Assembly (NCBI GenBank): GCA_036583965.1
Contig: JAZBQD010000034.1
Span: 13,580,040-13,644,039 of the forward strand
DNA length: 64,000 nucleotides
Reading direction: 5' to 3'
From: Prunella strophiata
Lineage: Eukaryota > Chordata > Aves > Passeriformes > Prunellidae
Every line of letters begins with the position of its first letter. The first letter of the stretch is position 1. Below the pieces are notes generated by a model. The model saw nothing but the letters and a program-made list of their open reading frames with translations, was not told where the DNA came from and did no database searches. This document shows, in pieces, positions 11,878 to 22,322 of the stretch. The position numbers were made by a program, and so were the translations under genes.

Positions 11878-12794
11878 CTGTAAAAACAAAATGAATTATG
11901 CATATATATATATACATATAAAGGTACCTATGGTTCTTCTCCTATAAGCTTTAATCTATAAACACAGGGGAATACTTGGACGTGGCAGAAGAATATAAAA
12001 CAGATTACTGTATCTTATAGGAAAAAGACATTTACACTTAAAATCATCTTCTTTTTCCCTTTACATGGGGAAGCAAATGAAAAATTAAAAAACCCCAATG
12101 TTTTTATACCTAAAAAATACTGGCTACCTCACCCAGTAGCTACTGGTACATAAATCCATCTTCGGCTAAACCTTCCTGACACAGTTCATGAAAATTACCT
12201 TTTAAATCATCCGAATGATTTCTTTTAAGGAAGTTATAGTTGTGATAACAGAAAGCTTTCTTCTAAGAAATTTTAGTTAAGTCTTCAGATTGCTTCTGTA
12301 GGTGCTACAGAGTCAATACCATTGATGATAAAATCAGTCTGACAACTATATTATCCACCCATATTATAAAAAAAAAAAAATCTAAGTCTACAGCAGTTTC
12401 TCTTCTAAAATTATATCATTTCTGCTTTTGTTTGATCTCTTTATCTTTCCTTTTATTAAAAACCAATAGTTGCCAAAATGAAAAGCATGGAAAGAGGTAA
12501 GAAGAGAAGCAGTAACCACAGCAGACCCTGCACAACTTCCTATGCAAAACATCCAGTGTTTTGACAGTATGTTGGACTTCCTCAGCTCAAGGCTAGAACA
12601 CATAAAAACATTGGCTAAGAATCAACAAATTGGTACTGATGCAAGTTCCAGACTATCAAGGTTTTTCATGAATGTGCACACAGTTAGATAGAGTGGAACC
12701 TGGTTTTATTCATCCTAGTTTATCAGCAATATAAAAAGGGATCAATTAAAATGCATTTTCACCAGAAATATTAATCTCTTAGACTCCAACCAAC
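11878..12794 (-). other. Intron within the REM domain (0.9 kb)
   Basis: Contains a short (TA)n tract (11901-11920) and an A run near 12368-12380. Otherwise unremarkable. Confidence 0.8.
11901..11920. repeat. (TA)n microsatellite
   Basis: catatatatatatacatata, a short dinucleotide repeat 23 bp upstream (minus sense) of the acceptor of the 11770-11877 exon, so it sits in the branch-point/polypyrimidine region of that intron. Confidence 0.8.
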
Positions 12795-12959
12795 CTTATC
12801 CCTGAGGCTGTCCACTGTGAACCATTCCAAGAGTTTATTTCCAACTTCCAAGGGACTTGTTAGAAATGTTCTGTATGTTAAAAGAAAATCTTCGATGTAG
12901 GTTGGATCCACAATAGAATGTTCCTCTATTAAGTGCATGATGAGTCTCTCAGGTGTTGC
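12795..12959 (-). CDS. RAPGEF6: RAPGEF6 exon: REM (RasGEF N-terminal) domain, first part
   Basis: 165 nt, 55 codons, phase 0. Acceptor taag at 12963-12960, donor gttggt, the least consensus-like donor in the window. It encodes [20 protein letters not shown], then [20 protein letters not shown] and [15 protein letters not shown]. The motif DFLLTYRTF is the hallmark of the REM/RasGEFN domain, which stabilises the catalytic helical hairpin of the CDC25 domain. No stop or frame change is seen. Confidence 0.95.
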
Positions 12960-13481
12960 CTTAAAAAAGCAAATCAAAAAATAACTGATATCTCTCATCA
13001 CTACCTCTCCCTAAAGAGTAATTCAACATAAACCCATGTGACCACTATAATCCCTTTAGAAAGTTCAGTTATGGCCAACTCAGGAGAAAATGCACCAACA
13101 TGTTTAGATCAAATCCTCCTGCTTCTCTCACCCTTGACATTTTGCACAGGTAACACCAGGCTAAAACAATTAGTAACTTCCCTTCAGTTTAATTTTTATC
13201 AAGCAGTTTAAGTTCCTCTTTCAGATGACAAAAAAGGGTCATAAATACCCCAAAGGGTGCTCCCAATACAAAACTCAATGTATGTGTTGAACAGGTTACA
13301 ATGTATGTAACTTTATTAAAGGGGAAATGGAAGTAAATTTGGAATATAGTACACATTCCTTCCAGTTTTTTGAGCTGACAGACAAAACTGAGTATGTATA
13401 CTGGATTCAAACTGAAATTGTATTTATTTACTAATAAATAGAAGTTTAATAGGTTAATGGAAAGCATAGGAAGAAATGCAC
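12960..13481 (-). other. Intron CNB-end/REM-start to REM exon (0.5 kb)
   Basis: Ordinary short intron; no element recognised. Confidence 0.85.
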
Positions 13482-13634
13482 CTTGATAACTATGTGTCCT
13501 TTTCTGGTTCCACTGCGATCCAGCTCCCTGTGCTCCTTTACCATCACAATTTCTCCTTCTTCCTCCACTTTATGAGTGTTTTTTTCCACATGGTTCAGAA
13601 TCCTCCAGTAGTCTTGCTGGGCTATACACACAAA
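13482..13634 (-). CDS. RAPGEF6: RAPGEF6 exon: end of CNB-like domain and start of REM domain
   Basis: 153 nt, 51 codons, phase 0. Acceptor acag at 13638-13635, donor gtgcat (rather weak). It encodes [18 protein letters not shown], then [18 protein letters not shown] and [10 protein letters not shown]. The first part is the C-terminal helix of the CNB-like fold. The [15 protein letters not shown] stretch links to the RasGEF N-terminal (REM) module that starts around GHIVIK. It is virtually identical to the mammalian RAPGEF6 sequence. Confidence 0.95.
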
Positions 13635-13852
13635 CTGTCCCCAAGGAGAACAACAGTGATTAAATTATCTAAAATATGAATGCATCCCCATCTCCAAACT
13701 GAACAACACCAACTCTCCCAGTCTCTCCTCCACAGCAGAGGAGCTCCAGCTCTCAAGAGCACCTTTGTAGGTTTCTCTGGACCCATTCCAACCTCTTTTC
13801 TTTTATTAGATGCTTAAAAGTAAGACATAGTTATATAGAATTGCAACCTTAC

Positions 13853-14011
13853 CTGACAATCATCTACTTTGGTTCTGACCACTCCATTCATGTACTGTTT
13901 GTCCAGCGAGGGAGTAATCCCAAAACTATTTCCCATACAGAGACTCTCACTCTTCCCATCAGGATAGCTGATTTCTACTGTGCCATTTAAAATAACATAC
14001 CAAGAATCAAG
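13853..14011 (-). CDS. RAPGEF6: RAPGEF6 exon: core of CNB-like domain
   Basis: 159 nt, 53 codons, phase 0. Acceptor tctag at 14016-14012, donor gtaagg. It encodes [20 protein letters not shown], then [18 protein letters not shown] and a segment ending RTKVDDCQ. The phosphate-binding-cassette region of the fold has MGNSFGITP in place of the GELAL/R-A motif of true cyclic-nucleotide binders, in line with the family's lack of classical binding. The exon is symmetric, so skipping would delete 53 residues without a frameshift. Its acceptor is preceded by a 22-base homopolymer (see findings). Confidence 0.95.
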
Positions 14012-14515
14012 CTAGAGAAAGCAAAAAAGAAAAAAAAAAAAAAAAAAAAAATTAAAGAGTGAAGCTAATTCAACAACTTTTGTAAGCTCTTATCTCAGAA
14101 AGGCTCATTCTTGTAGCCTCCAGTTTGTTGTCATCACCTCTCTACAACATTTAATTCACCAAAACTGCACTGAGCTGGAAATCAAAACAGGAATGGTCTT
14201 CATCTTTCTTCATTCACTTCAGAGCTGATTCTGGAGGGAGAAATGCTGATGAATAGATTGCTTTCTTAATAAGTAGGCTAATTGCTATGATATATTTGTA
14301 CCATTTAGTGAGAATGAACATTCTTTCCCTGGGTACCCATTTAAGTCACTGCCAGAGATGAGTCTACCTCACCCCTTCTTGGAGGGATGAACAGCAAATG
14401 CCATTCCAGATGTCTTGATCCAAGCAGGAAGAGATATTTCAAGACAGTGATTCAGGGCACCTATGCTGGGAGCCTGATTAGTGATTTAACCCCTCTTCTG
14501 GAAGCAGGGACTTAC
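14012..14515 (-). other. Intron inside the CNB-like domain (0.5 kb)
   Basis: Short intron whose acceptor end (14012-14051) is a long T-rich tract on the transcribed sense strand, including a 22-base homopolymer. No other element recognised. Confidence 0.85.
14030..14051. repeat. 22-base poly(A)/poly(T) homopolymer at a splice acceptor
   Basis: An uninterrupted run of 22 A on + (22 T in the transcript) ends 18 bases from the exon boundary at 14011. A second A6 run lies between. It doubles as the polypyrimidine tract of the core CNB exon. Confidence 0.9.
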
Positions 14516-14652
14516 TTCCTGGCCGTCTTCAAGTATGATGGCTCCTGCTTGCTCTACGACTTCAAATATCATCACCGAGCACAGTTCTCTCCTCACAGAC
14601 ATGGTCATGTTTGCAAAGGCAGGGAGCTGATGCATGAATTCCAATAACTGCT
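14516..14652 (-). CDS. RAPGEF6: RAPGEF6 exon: first half of CNB-like domain
   Basis: 137 nt. Acceptor acag at 14656-14653, donor gtaagt. After completing a split Glu codon it encodes [20 protein letters not shown], then [16 protein letters not shown] and AIILEDGQE. This is the N-terminal helix bundle and first beta strands of the cyclic-nucleotide-binding fold. Conservation with the mammalian protein is nearly complete. Known of the family: the domain is degenerate and not a high-affinity cAMP sensor; it may act as an autoinhibitory or structural module. Confidence 0.95.
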
Positions 14653-15470
14653 CTGTTGGACAAAGGAAACATTGGAATGATGACTGCAAGGCGCAGGGTT
14701 TCCTTGGATTCCTTACTCTCCACAAGTATATTAAACATTAGTTAAATTCATTTGAAAATTGTTCAGTGGTGTTACACTTCCCATTAGTGCCTGTGGTTAA
14801 AAGAGCCCAGTGTGCACTTTGTCATCAACAGCCAGAACCCAGCTCCACAGCCTTGCTGGTGTTCTGATTGACTCTCAGGGCAGCAGTCTAGCTAAGAGTA
14901 AAAGCACTTCAGCTTCAAACATTTAGAAAAATTAACAATACCCCTAGGTACAGTAATTATAAGCTAGACAGGAGCATGAAATGATTTTCCAGTGTTCAGA
15001 GACGTAATCTGAAGTACAGCAGAAAGCAAATTTTGCTATTGAAATTCATGCCAATTTCTACTTAAACACTGCAGTAAATTATCTTCATTTTAACTGTTTT
15101 GCAGCTTACAGTTAAGTACACCTATACTCAGTAATAGTATGTTCTCTTTGCTATTTAATAACTACTTCAACAGTTTCAGGCAGTCAGAATTACCTTGCTA
15201 CATGTCCCATTACATCAATGCATAATGACTGTAAAACCCCACATCTTGAGCATCACAAAGACTGTTGCTCAAAATTCTTGGATTCTCAGAACAAGTACTC
15301 TCTCAGCAAGAGAAGACATCATTCAATTAAGAGCATCAACAGAGCATCATTCAATTATTGAGATATACATTGAACATTAACTCAATAAACAGTTTTCAGT
15401 TATGCTTCTCTTACAGGTGTTACATGATGTAGCCTGATGCAAATTTTACTACTGTATTTTTTCTCCTCAC
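14653..15470 (-). other. Intron between acidic and CNB exons (0.8 kb)
   Basis: AT-rich intron. It contains an imperfect short repeat around 15316-15357 in which catcattcaatta occurs twice, about 26 bp apart. No mobile element recognised. Confidence 0.8.
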
Positions 15471-15654
15471 CAATGTCATCATCAGTTTTATCTGCAGGCT
15501 CTTTCTCAAGGCACTCTCGGACAACATCTCGCCCTAGAAGTGGATCAGAAGTTCTGTCAATATCTTCATCCTCCTCCTCTTCTTCATCTTCAGAGTCTAC
15601 AGGTGCTTCTGGAAGACCCGTTAAATCAACATCTCCCATCTCACTTTCTGTAGC
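15471..15654 (-). CDS. RAPGEF6: RAPGEF6 exon: acidic segment ([16 protein letters not shown])
   Basis: 184 nt. Acceptor tag at 15657-15655, donor gtgagg. It encodes [20 protein letters not shown], then [16 protein letters not shown], then a segment ending ADKTDDDI and the first base of the next Glu codon. The run of acidic residues immediately precedes the CNB-like domain and is a family feature. The bird version has a pure Glu run of five within it, encoded by GAG/GAA repeats that could vary in length. Antisense reading of the same bases gives a serine-rich shadow frame, which is not a gene. Confidence 0.94.
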
Positions 15655-16454
15655 CTACAAAGAAAACATCAATCAGACAGAGAGTTCAATGTCCTCAGTT
15701 CAATGATTTATGGTATGAGGTAGTTAATTCTAAAAAATTAAATTCTGTGAACAAAAAGTCTAACTAGAATCTCTAACAGCTCTCTTTCTGAACACTGAGA
15801 AAAACATCTTATGCTGAAATCTACTAGGTTCTCATTTACAGCATGAATTCACAAGAAAGAGAGAATAAATGTGACATTGTTTTTTCACCATTTGAGTCTA
15901 TAGTATTAACAAAATAATAATATAGTTTAGTAATATCATTGGTTACCCAATGCCTGTGGACACATTTCTACTGTCAGCAATAGATAGGCAACTTGAGCAG
16001 ACAAACAAGACAATGGTCAAACAGAACAAAATACCAGCAACAAAAAGCAGAATCACATAGGAATCATTTGCACTAATTCCTTATGTACAGTTTAAATGAT
16101 GTAATGGCATGAAAATAGATTTCCAAACAGATGGAAGGGGGAAAAAAAGTAGTTTCAAATTCTCAGTTTCTACAGAGTAGTTGCTCAATCACTTTTTTTA
16201 AAGCTTAAGCCAGAATGCATATCATTTTTCTGTTTAAATTCAGAAACTTGAACAACAAGATGTGTCACTGAAAAGTATAAGGCAATTATATAGAAACTTG
16301 CAAAAAACTGAGTTTGTTTTTAAATGAGCAGATTTACAAGCACTCACTTTCACTTTGAAGAAATCCTTGAGATTTTACAAAAACACTGAGCTAAGGCATG
16401 AAGTACCCTGCATATTCACAAAACATCCAAAATAAAGGATGAATTTGAACACTG

Positions 16455-16690
16455 TAATGGGGCAGAGCACAGCTTCTCTGGACAACCTGTACCAGTGTCT
16501 CAAAACCCTCACAGGCAAGATTTCCTTCCCTATACCCAAGTTATATCTGCCTTTCTATGTTTAAAACACTGTCCCTTGTCTTTGTCACTACAGGACACAG
16601 TAAAAAGTCTTTCTAATAAATCTGCTTTAAGTATTGACAGGGTGCAATAAGGAATCCCTGAGGCCTTAATCCCTTTTCTCCAGTCTCTGG
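16455..16690 (-). repeat. Old CR1 LINE 3' region, minus orientation
   Basis: Antisense CR1 3' region: ggacaacctgtaccagtgtc, aaaccctcacaggcaagatt, aaacactgtcccttgtcttt and gccttaatcccttttctcca follow the family order (element 3' end toward lower coordinates). Much more diverged than the copies at 8.1 or 60.0 kb, so an older subfamily. Confidence 0.75.
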
Positions 16691-16879
16691 GGGCTGCACA
16701 TGACTGCCAGGTGGAGAGTGCATCCACAGTTCCACCAGCCAAGCCCCTCAGTCCCCTGCCATGCACTGCCTTGGGTCCCATGGACTTGTTCAGACCCTCA
16801 GGTGCTCCCAAACACGACCTTCTCCTCCCATGGGAAGGACTTTGTTCCCCCAGTCCCTGCCTTGATGTTCAGGGCGTGG

Positions 16880-17240
16880 AGAGATGTGGGAAGAGCAACC
16901 TGTGAAAACTGAGACAAAAACTGCTGAGTGCCTCAGCCTTCTCCATGTCATCAGTTCTCCTGCCTTATTTACTGCAGGAGTGAAGCACAATTTCTATCTG
17001 GATTTTTGGGGGTTTTGGTTTTTTTGATGAATACCTGTAGAAGCCCTTCTGGTTGTTTTCACATCCCTTGCCAAATCCCCCTCCAAGTGAGCCTTACCCT
17101 TCCTGATCCCAACCCTACACATTAGGGCAGTGCTCCTATATTCCTCCCAGGACACATGTCCCTGATTTCACTGTATGCATTTTCTTCTCATGCCTCATTT
17201 TCACCAGAAGGTCTTTACTTGGTCACTGCTCTCCTGCTCT
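16880..17240 (-). repeat. Fragment of CR1 pol (endonuclease/RT linker), minus orientation, frame-broken
   Basis: On the minus strand, bases around 17035-17105 read KAHLEGDLARDVK and then, after a one-base frame change, the equivalent of the family's KKGFYKY block (gaagggcttctac). On + the companion blocks ctgagtgcctcagccttctc and gtagaagcccttctggttgt have the spacing typical of the CR1 ORF2 segment between endonuclease and reverse transcriptase. Inactive relic with indels. Confidence 0.6.
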
Positions 17241-20200
17241 TACAGCCTCACATAAAACAATATTCATTTTAAGTTATTTAATCACACCAGACTGCACTGT
17301 CTCCATGTCGCTACACACTCCATGCTGATGTGAGCCCCACAACCTGCACAGAGGAACAGCTTTGTCATCCTACACCAGAAAAAAAAACCTGGGGTTTAGA
17401 TACAACCTTGGGCCTTAGAGCTTGTCCACATTTTGGTAATTAGCCAGCAAACCTAATAAATAAAGCTTAAATGATTTTTTAAAATCTACTTCTCTCAGAG
17501 AAGGATAACAAATATGGAGAGGGTTAAATCTGTTTTACATTACATCACTTTATTGGCTTCTATAGCTCACATTAACAGTTTTGGAATTAAGCCCAAGTGC
17601 AAATTGTACTTGGAGAGTCTCAGCAGCACATGATCAGTACAGCATTTTATTCGAGGACTTTTCTAGCATTTCTTCATCTAAACAGCCACCATTTATACCA
17701 ACTTCTCCATGCTATGACAAACAGCAGCACCAATCCTCACTTTGATACCCCCATGCTAAACCACAGAAACTGAGGCTACAGGTTCTACCAAATTTTTTAT
17801 ATCCTATACAGGAAAATAGATAAATCAGCTCCTTTCTTGATAAATAAATTACATTTTGATCAAACTATGAAATAGGAGCAGGTCCTCCAACTGTGTTTCA
17901 AAGATTCTGTGCAGATGGATGACAGAATGCTGGCAGGTCAGTGCTGGAAGAACAGGAAGGATTTCACTCATAAAGCCATCTGCAGAAGTAGCTGCTCTTC
18001 CCAGCCACAGTGCTTCCAGCTGTTTCCATTATCAAATATAAAAATCAATCCTAACACAAACATTTATGAACTACTGATGTACAGAATGAAACCTGAGCTG
18101 CAATCCTCAAATCTCACACAAATATGGATTTCCAGGATCAGGTCCATGACACAAGGGTTATCTACTGAAATACACATCCTTGATAAATATTTTATAGGTA
18201 ATCTATTTTAATATCAATTGGAATTACTGCTGGACAATGATGTTGCTGCCCACAAAGAGTACATATTCCCAAAGTGATAAATGAAGGATTTTGAAAGAAG
18301 TGAAAACGGACAGAAATAAATGGATAGGAAAAAATTGATGTAAATGGGTTGGGCACTAAGAGAAGATGACTGCCAGGTATTGATACAAGAAACTAATTTC
18401 TGAGAGTAGAGGTGAGACCCTGTCCAACCTCATCTGGATTCCCTGTGTGACTCTGGCTGGGCACCTTAGACCCTGTCCCATAAAAGGGCAAAGAAAGGTG
18501 TTTTCCCTGTGTAATAGCTGTTGAATTCTTTTTCCCTGAGGACCCCTGTAACAGGTCAAAGCAGCTGTACAAGTCTGCATTTCAACTGCTGTATGCACAA
18601 CCAAACAGCTTCCCCTAGTACCAGCTGAAGACCATAGTTCTGAAATTAAATGTACTTTCAGAAAAGGGTTGAGAGAAAAAGAATAAAAATTTTAAAATCC
18701 CCTTTAAGCAAGAAGTTGCTTTAAAAATTGTATGGAATAACTTACTTTTTCTTTCTATAATTAAAAAAGGCCTGCAGCACAACAGAAAGATACCTGTTCT
18801 GCAGTATTCCAAGCAAGCTTGAATTTACAATACACACATTTGGACATTTTGGTGTCCATGTTTCACACACCAAAACATTGAACTTCTCCAACAGGGAACA
18901 GCAACAGTACAGGACAAGAAAGAAAACCATACATTTTCATCACTTTTTGCAACTAACTCAGGATTTAACACAATGTCTCCACAGCAGAGCTTACAGGCAG
19001 GAATCTTCTGCTGATCTCACTAAGCTTTATGTTCATTATTTCCTGTTCAACTGGAAATGGGCTTTACTCTGGACTGAGAGGCAGCTGGAACAAGTGAAAC
19101 CTCATTTCAACACTATCAATGAATGCAGTGTACACAGAGGAGGAGAAAATCTTACATATCTTAGCAAAACATTGTTTCATTCTTTGGTTCTACCATTCTA
19201 ATCATGTCTTCCAATTCTGGAATGAAGTTTAGTAAATAAGTAGTAGAATGTAGTTAAAGTAAGTAAGTAGTACTTGCTGTAAAAATTAATGTTAAGATAC
19301 CATTAATTCAAAAGGTCATTTCAAGGCTACATTAATCAAAATTATTCAGAATATTAGTGACACTGATGATATTCCTTAAGAGTTTGGCACATGAAGCTTG
19401 GCATGATACATATGAAGCTGACTACAAAAGCAAAGCATCATTTTCCAAATACTTTATGCAAAGCTGTATTTTGCTGTACCAAAAATGCTTTCAATTATTG
19501 AGTCAATACATCACACTCAAAGATATCATATATCATATGAAAGATATTCTCTACCTTCACTAATATGATGAATATTTGGGGAGAAATCACTTTCTTGTGA
19601 CTTCAAAATCTGTCTATATTCAGTGTTGCTTGCAATATAATGCTTGTGTTAAATGTTGTGCAATGGCATTATTACACATATGGACATAAATCCTATGACT
19701 AAGTAATATCTAGTGATCACTTATAGATTTGTGACAAACAGTAAGAGAATTCTCCAACACTAACTGCTATAACTACTGCAATAAAACCCATAAAACACAT
19801 AATGCACATAAAATACATCTTTTATCATGTTACTATTTGCACATTAGGCGTATGAGAACAAGATAGTAAAAATTCACTAAAAAAATAAGGGGGAGAAAAT
19901 CACTGTGGGTTGTTGAGGATTTCCCCCCCTCATGCCATGTCTGTAGCATGCCTTCTCTTCACCCACAGTTTATCAAATGCTTAATTCTATAATGCTCTCT
20001 TTCACAGTTAATGTCACTGTAGCTCTGATCATACATGGCTGTAAAATTATCTTTGAAGATCTCACTCACTCAGTGATCAACAGTGGTGACTTGCCTCAGC
20101 ATCAACCTAGCCAGCCAGGAATTCTCTAACAGATGTCCTTATTTCCTTCAGGATGCAAAACCAGACAGGTGAATGTCATTGCAAAGGAAATGCTTACCTG

Positions 20201-20519
20201 AGAAGCCCTAACTCCTGAAAATTAATATAAAATCTGCAGTCATTTTCACATTAATTATTCCTTAGTGAACAAAATACCTAGCACCATGGTTTATTTGCTA
20301 CAGTGCATATAAATATGTTACTCCATAATTTCTTTTATTTATATAATTTTAATTTGTTTAGCAATTATGCTGTTTTGTCATTTATGGATGAGTAGATACA
20401 AGCAATTACCCACACATGATAAAGAGTATTCACTTATTACAAGATATCATTGCTAGAGTGATATCTTTGTTATCAATAATATATTTTAAGTGCTTTTCAC
20501 TTAGAGCAACCTCTCCAAA

Positions 20520-21165
20520 CTACTCAGGCAGGCAACTCAAGCACCCTGCTGTTCTGGCCTTGCAATGAGTGCCAGTGTCCCTGCAGCTGTGGGATCTGTG
20601 ACACTCTCAGCCCTAACTCTAGATTAAATGGCAGTTTATCCTGGGGCTGAGGTCCCCATCACCATGGCTGGTCCAGATCAGGAAGATGTAGCAGCAGCAA
20701 TGTTGTGGCCCTGCTGCAATCACCTTGGCAGGCTTTTTCCAGCCCCTGTGCTGTTGGAGCTGTAAGCTTTTGGACTCTCTCAAGCCCAACCCTAACACTG
20801 ACCATAATCCTAACCTTAACCCTAAGCCTAGCCCTTATCCAAACCAAATATTATGGGTTTTCCACATCAGAAATATGTAGGAGCAGCAATGTTGGGGCTC
20901 TGCCAGGATTGCCCTAGCATACCTTTTCCAGTCCCACTGCTCCTGGAGCTGTAGGCTCTTGGACTCTCTCAGCCCCAACCCTAACACTGATCATAATCCT
21001 AACTCTAACCCTTACCCAAACCAAATATTATGGGTTTTTCAGATCAGAAGGATGTAGCAGCAGCAATGCTGGGGCCCTGCCATGATCTCCTTGGCAAGCC
21101 TTGTCCAGCCCCAGTGTTCCTGCAGGCTCTTTGACTCTCTCAACCCTAACCCTAGCCTAACATCA
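20520..21165. repeat. Decayed tandem repeat, unit ~176-190 bp, with telomere-like CCCTAA blocks
   Basis: Three clear units start at the shared block (ag/ac)atcagaa..atgtagcagcagcaatg: about 20675, 20865 and 21041, giving spacings of 190 and 176 bp. A more diverged partial copy precedes them from about 20520. Each unit ends with ggactctctca followed by degenerate C-rich telomere-type hexamers, for example aaccctaacactga, cctaaccttaaccctaagcc and caaccctaaccctagcctaa. The rest of each unit (ttggcaggctttttccagcc and similar) is not telomeric. Confidence 0.85.
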
Positions 21166-22190
21166 ATTCTGATGTAGTCTTGATTCAGAAAACTGAAAAA
21201 GAGTAAAATAATCAAGATACAAAACACCATCTTCCAGCACAGCCTCTCAGAAATAAGAGAATTCATGGAGCATCTTGGAGAGACTCTCTCAGGGATACCA
21301 GCTACTCCTGATCTAGCTGGCAGCAAGCAAATCTAAAGAAGTAGTTAGGTTGTAGTTTAAATAGGACAAAAATGCAGAGACACTTGTAGTGTTCTAAAGT
21401 AATTTTTGCTTTAATGTCTTATTTTTCAAGTTCCCTAAGCGATATATTGCTGTAAATAGGTATCATTAATCTGTTTCCAGCATAGAAACAATATCCAGAC
21501 AGCACCTAAGGAAAAGGACCAGGTGTCTAAAATCAAGTTATACCTACACCATGCTCAACAACTGCTGTATACTCTGTATTGTGGTCAGACTGCAAAGCTG
21601 TGAAACCACTGATCAACACAAACCCAAGCTGAGCCCCCTCATCAATCAGAGCATAAACACCCATGAAATGAGCTCTGTGATTTGACACAAGACAGGTAAC
21701 TTATTAAGTGTATTATCAGTAAACAAATGAAGCTATCTCTGGCTTTCAGCCAACTTCTGCTCTCAGGAAGCCACACTAGAATTTCCACAGTCAATTAGAG
21801 CAAAGTGGGTTTATTACCACACTTTTGTTTGCAGAACTGAACATCTGCTATTAGCAATAAATACAAATAATCAAGGACGGTATTGGAAACACCAGGCTGA
21901 TTTCAAGAGATTTGTTCCATTTCAGAAAGGAAAATGATCCCATGAATCAACAAATGTTACTTTTAAAAGCCACAGCATACTTGGTGGTACAGAAAGATGT
22001 GAAAACCAACAAAAAGAGCTTTACAAGCAGCAGCTTGTTGTATTTCTGTGTCTGTGGGAGTGATGAGCCCCACGGGCAGGTGGAAGCATCAAGAGGTTTT
22101 TACCCAGTCTTGGATAAAGGGTCACTCTTCCTGTTCATGGAGTAGTTTTAACATCAAGGAAGGAAAGCTATGAACCCAAAGCAGTCTTAC

Positions 22191-22322
22191 CTGATAAATA
22201 TCAGACAGGCTGCTGCTCCCAGAGTCACTGGCAATGCTGCACCCTGACTGGCTGGAGGGGACGTGCGTCACCTGCGGATGAGGATTGTCCGTGAGATGCA
22301 TCTTGGTGAGGTCAGCTGGAAG
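22191..22322 (-). CDS. RAPGEF6: RAPGEF6 exon: [10 protein letters not shown]...SDIYQ linker
   Basis: 132 nt, 44 codons, phase 0 at both ends. Acceptor acag at 22326-22323, donor gtaaga. It begins [20 protein letters not shown] and ends with a Ser-rich stretch, [11 protein letters not shown]. This is the point where the paralogue RAPGEF2 splices in a different, short first exon, so it is the expected entry point for N-terminally shortened isoforms. It contains an in-frame Met (TKM) near its start that could serve as an initiator if the first exon were non-coding. It is flanked by introns of 30.4 kb upstream and 6.5 kb downstream. Confidence 0.95.

Larger units (their letters stand above)
15655..22190 (-). 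other. Intron upstream of the acidic exon (6.5 kb)
   Basis: Contains old CR1 material (16455-16690 and 16880-17240) and a decayed telomere-like tandem array (20520-21165). 17250-20500 and 21170-22190 are AT-rich and show nothing I can name. Confidence 0.8.

Noticed and set aside
14387..14647. Plus-strand frame of 86 codons
   Set aside because: Largely antisense to the CNB exon 14516-14652; no family resemblance.
15437..15706. Plus-strand frame with a long serine run
   Set aside because: It is the exact antisense of the Glu-rich exon 15471-15654; the Ser run is the complement of the GAA/GAG codons.
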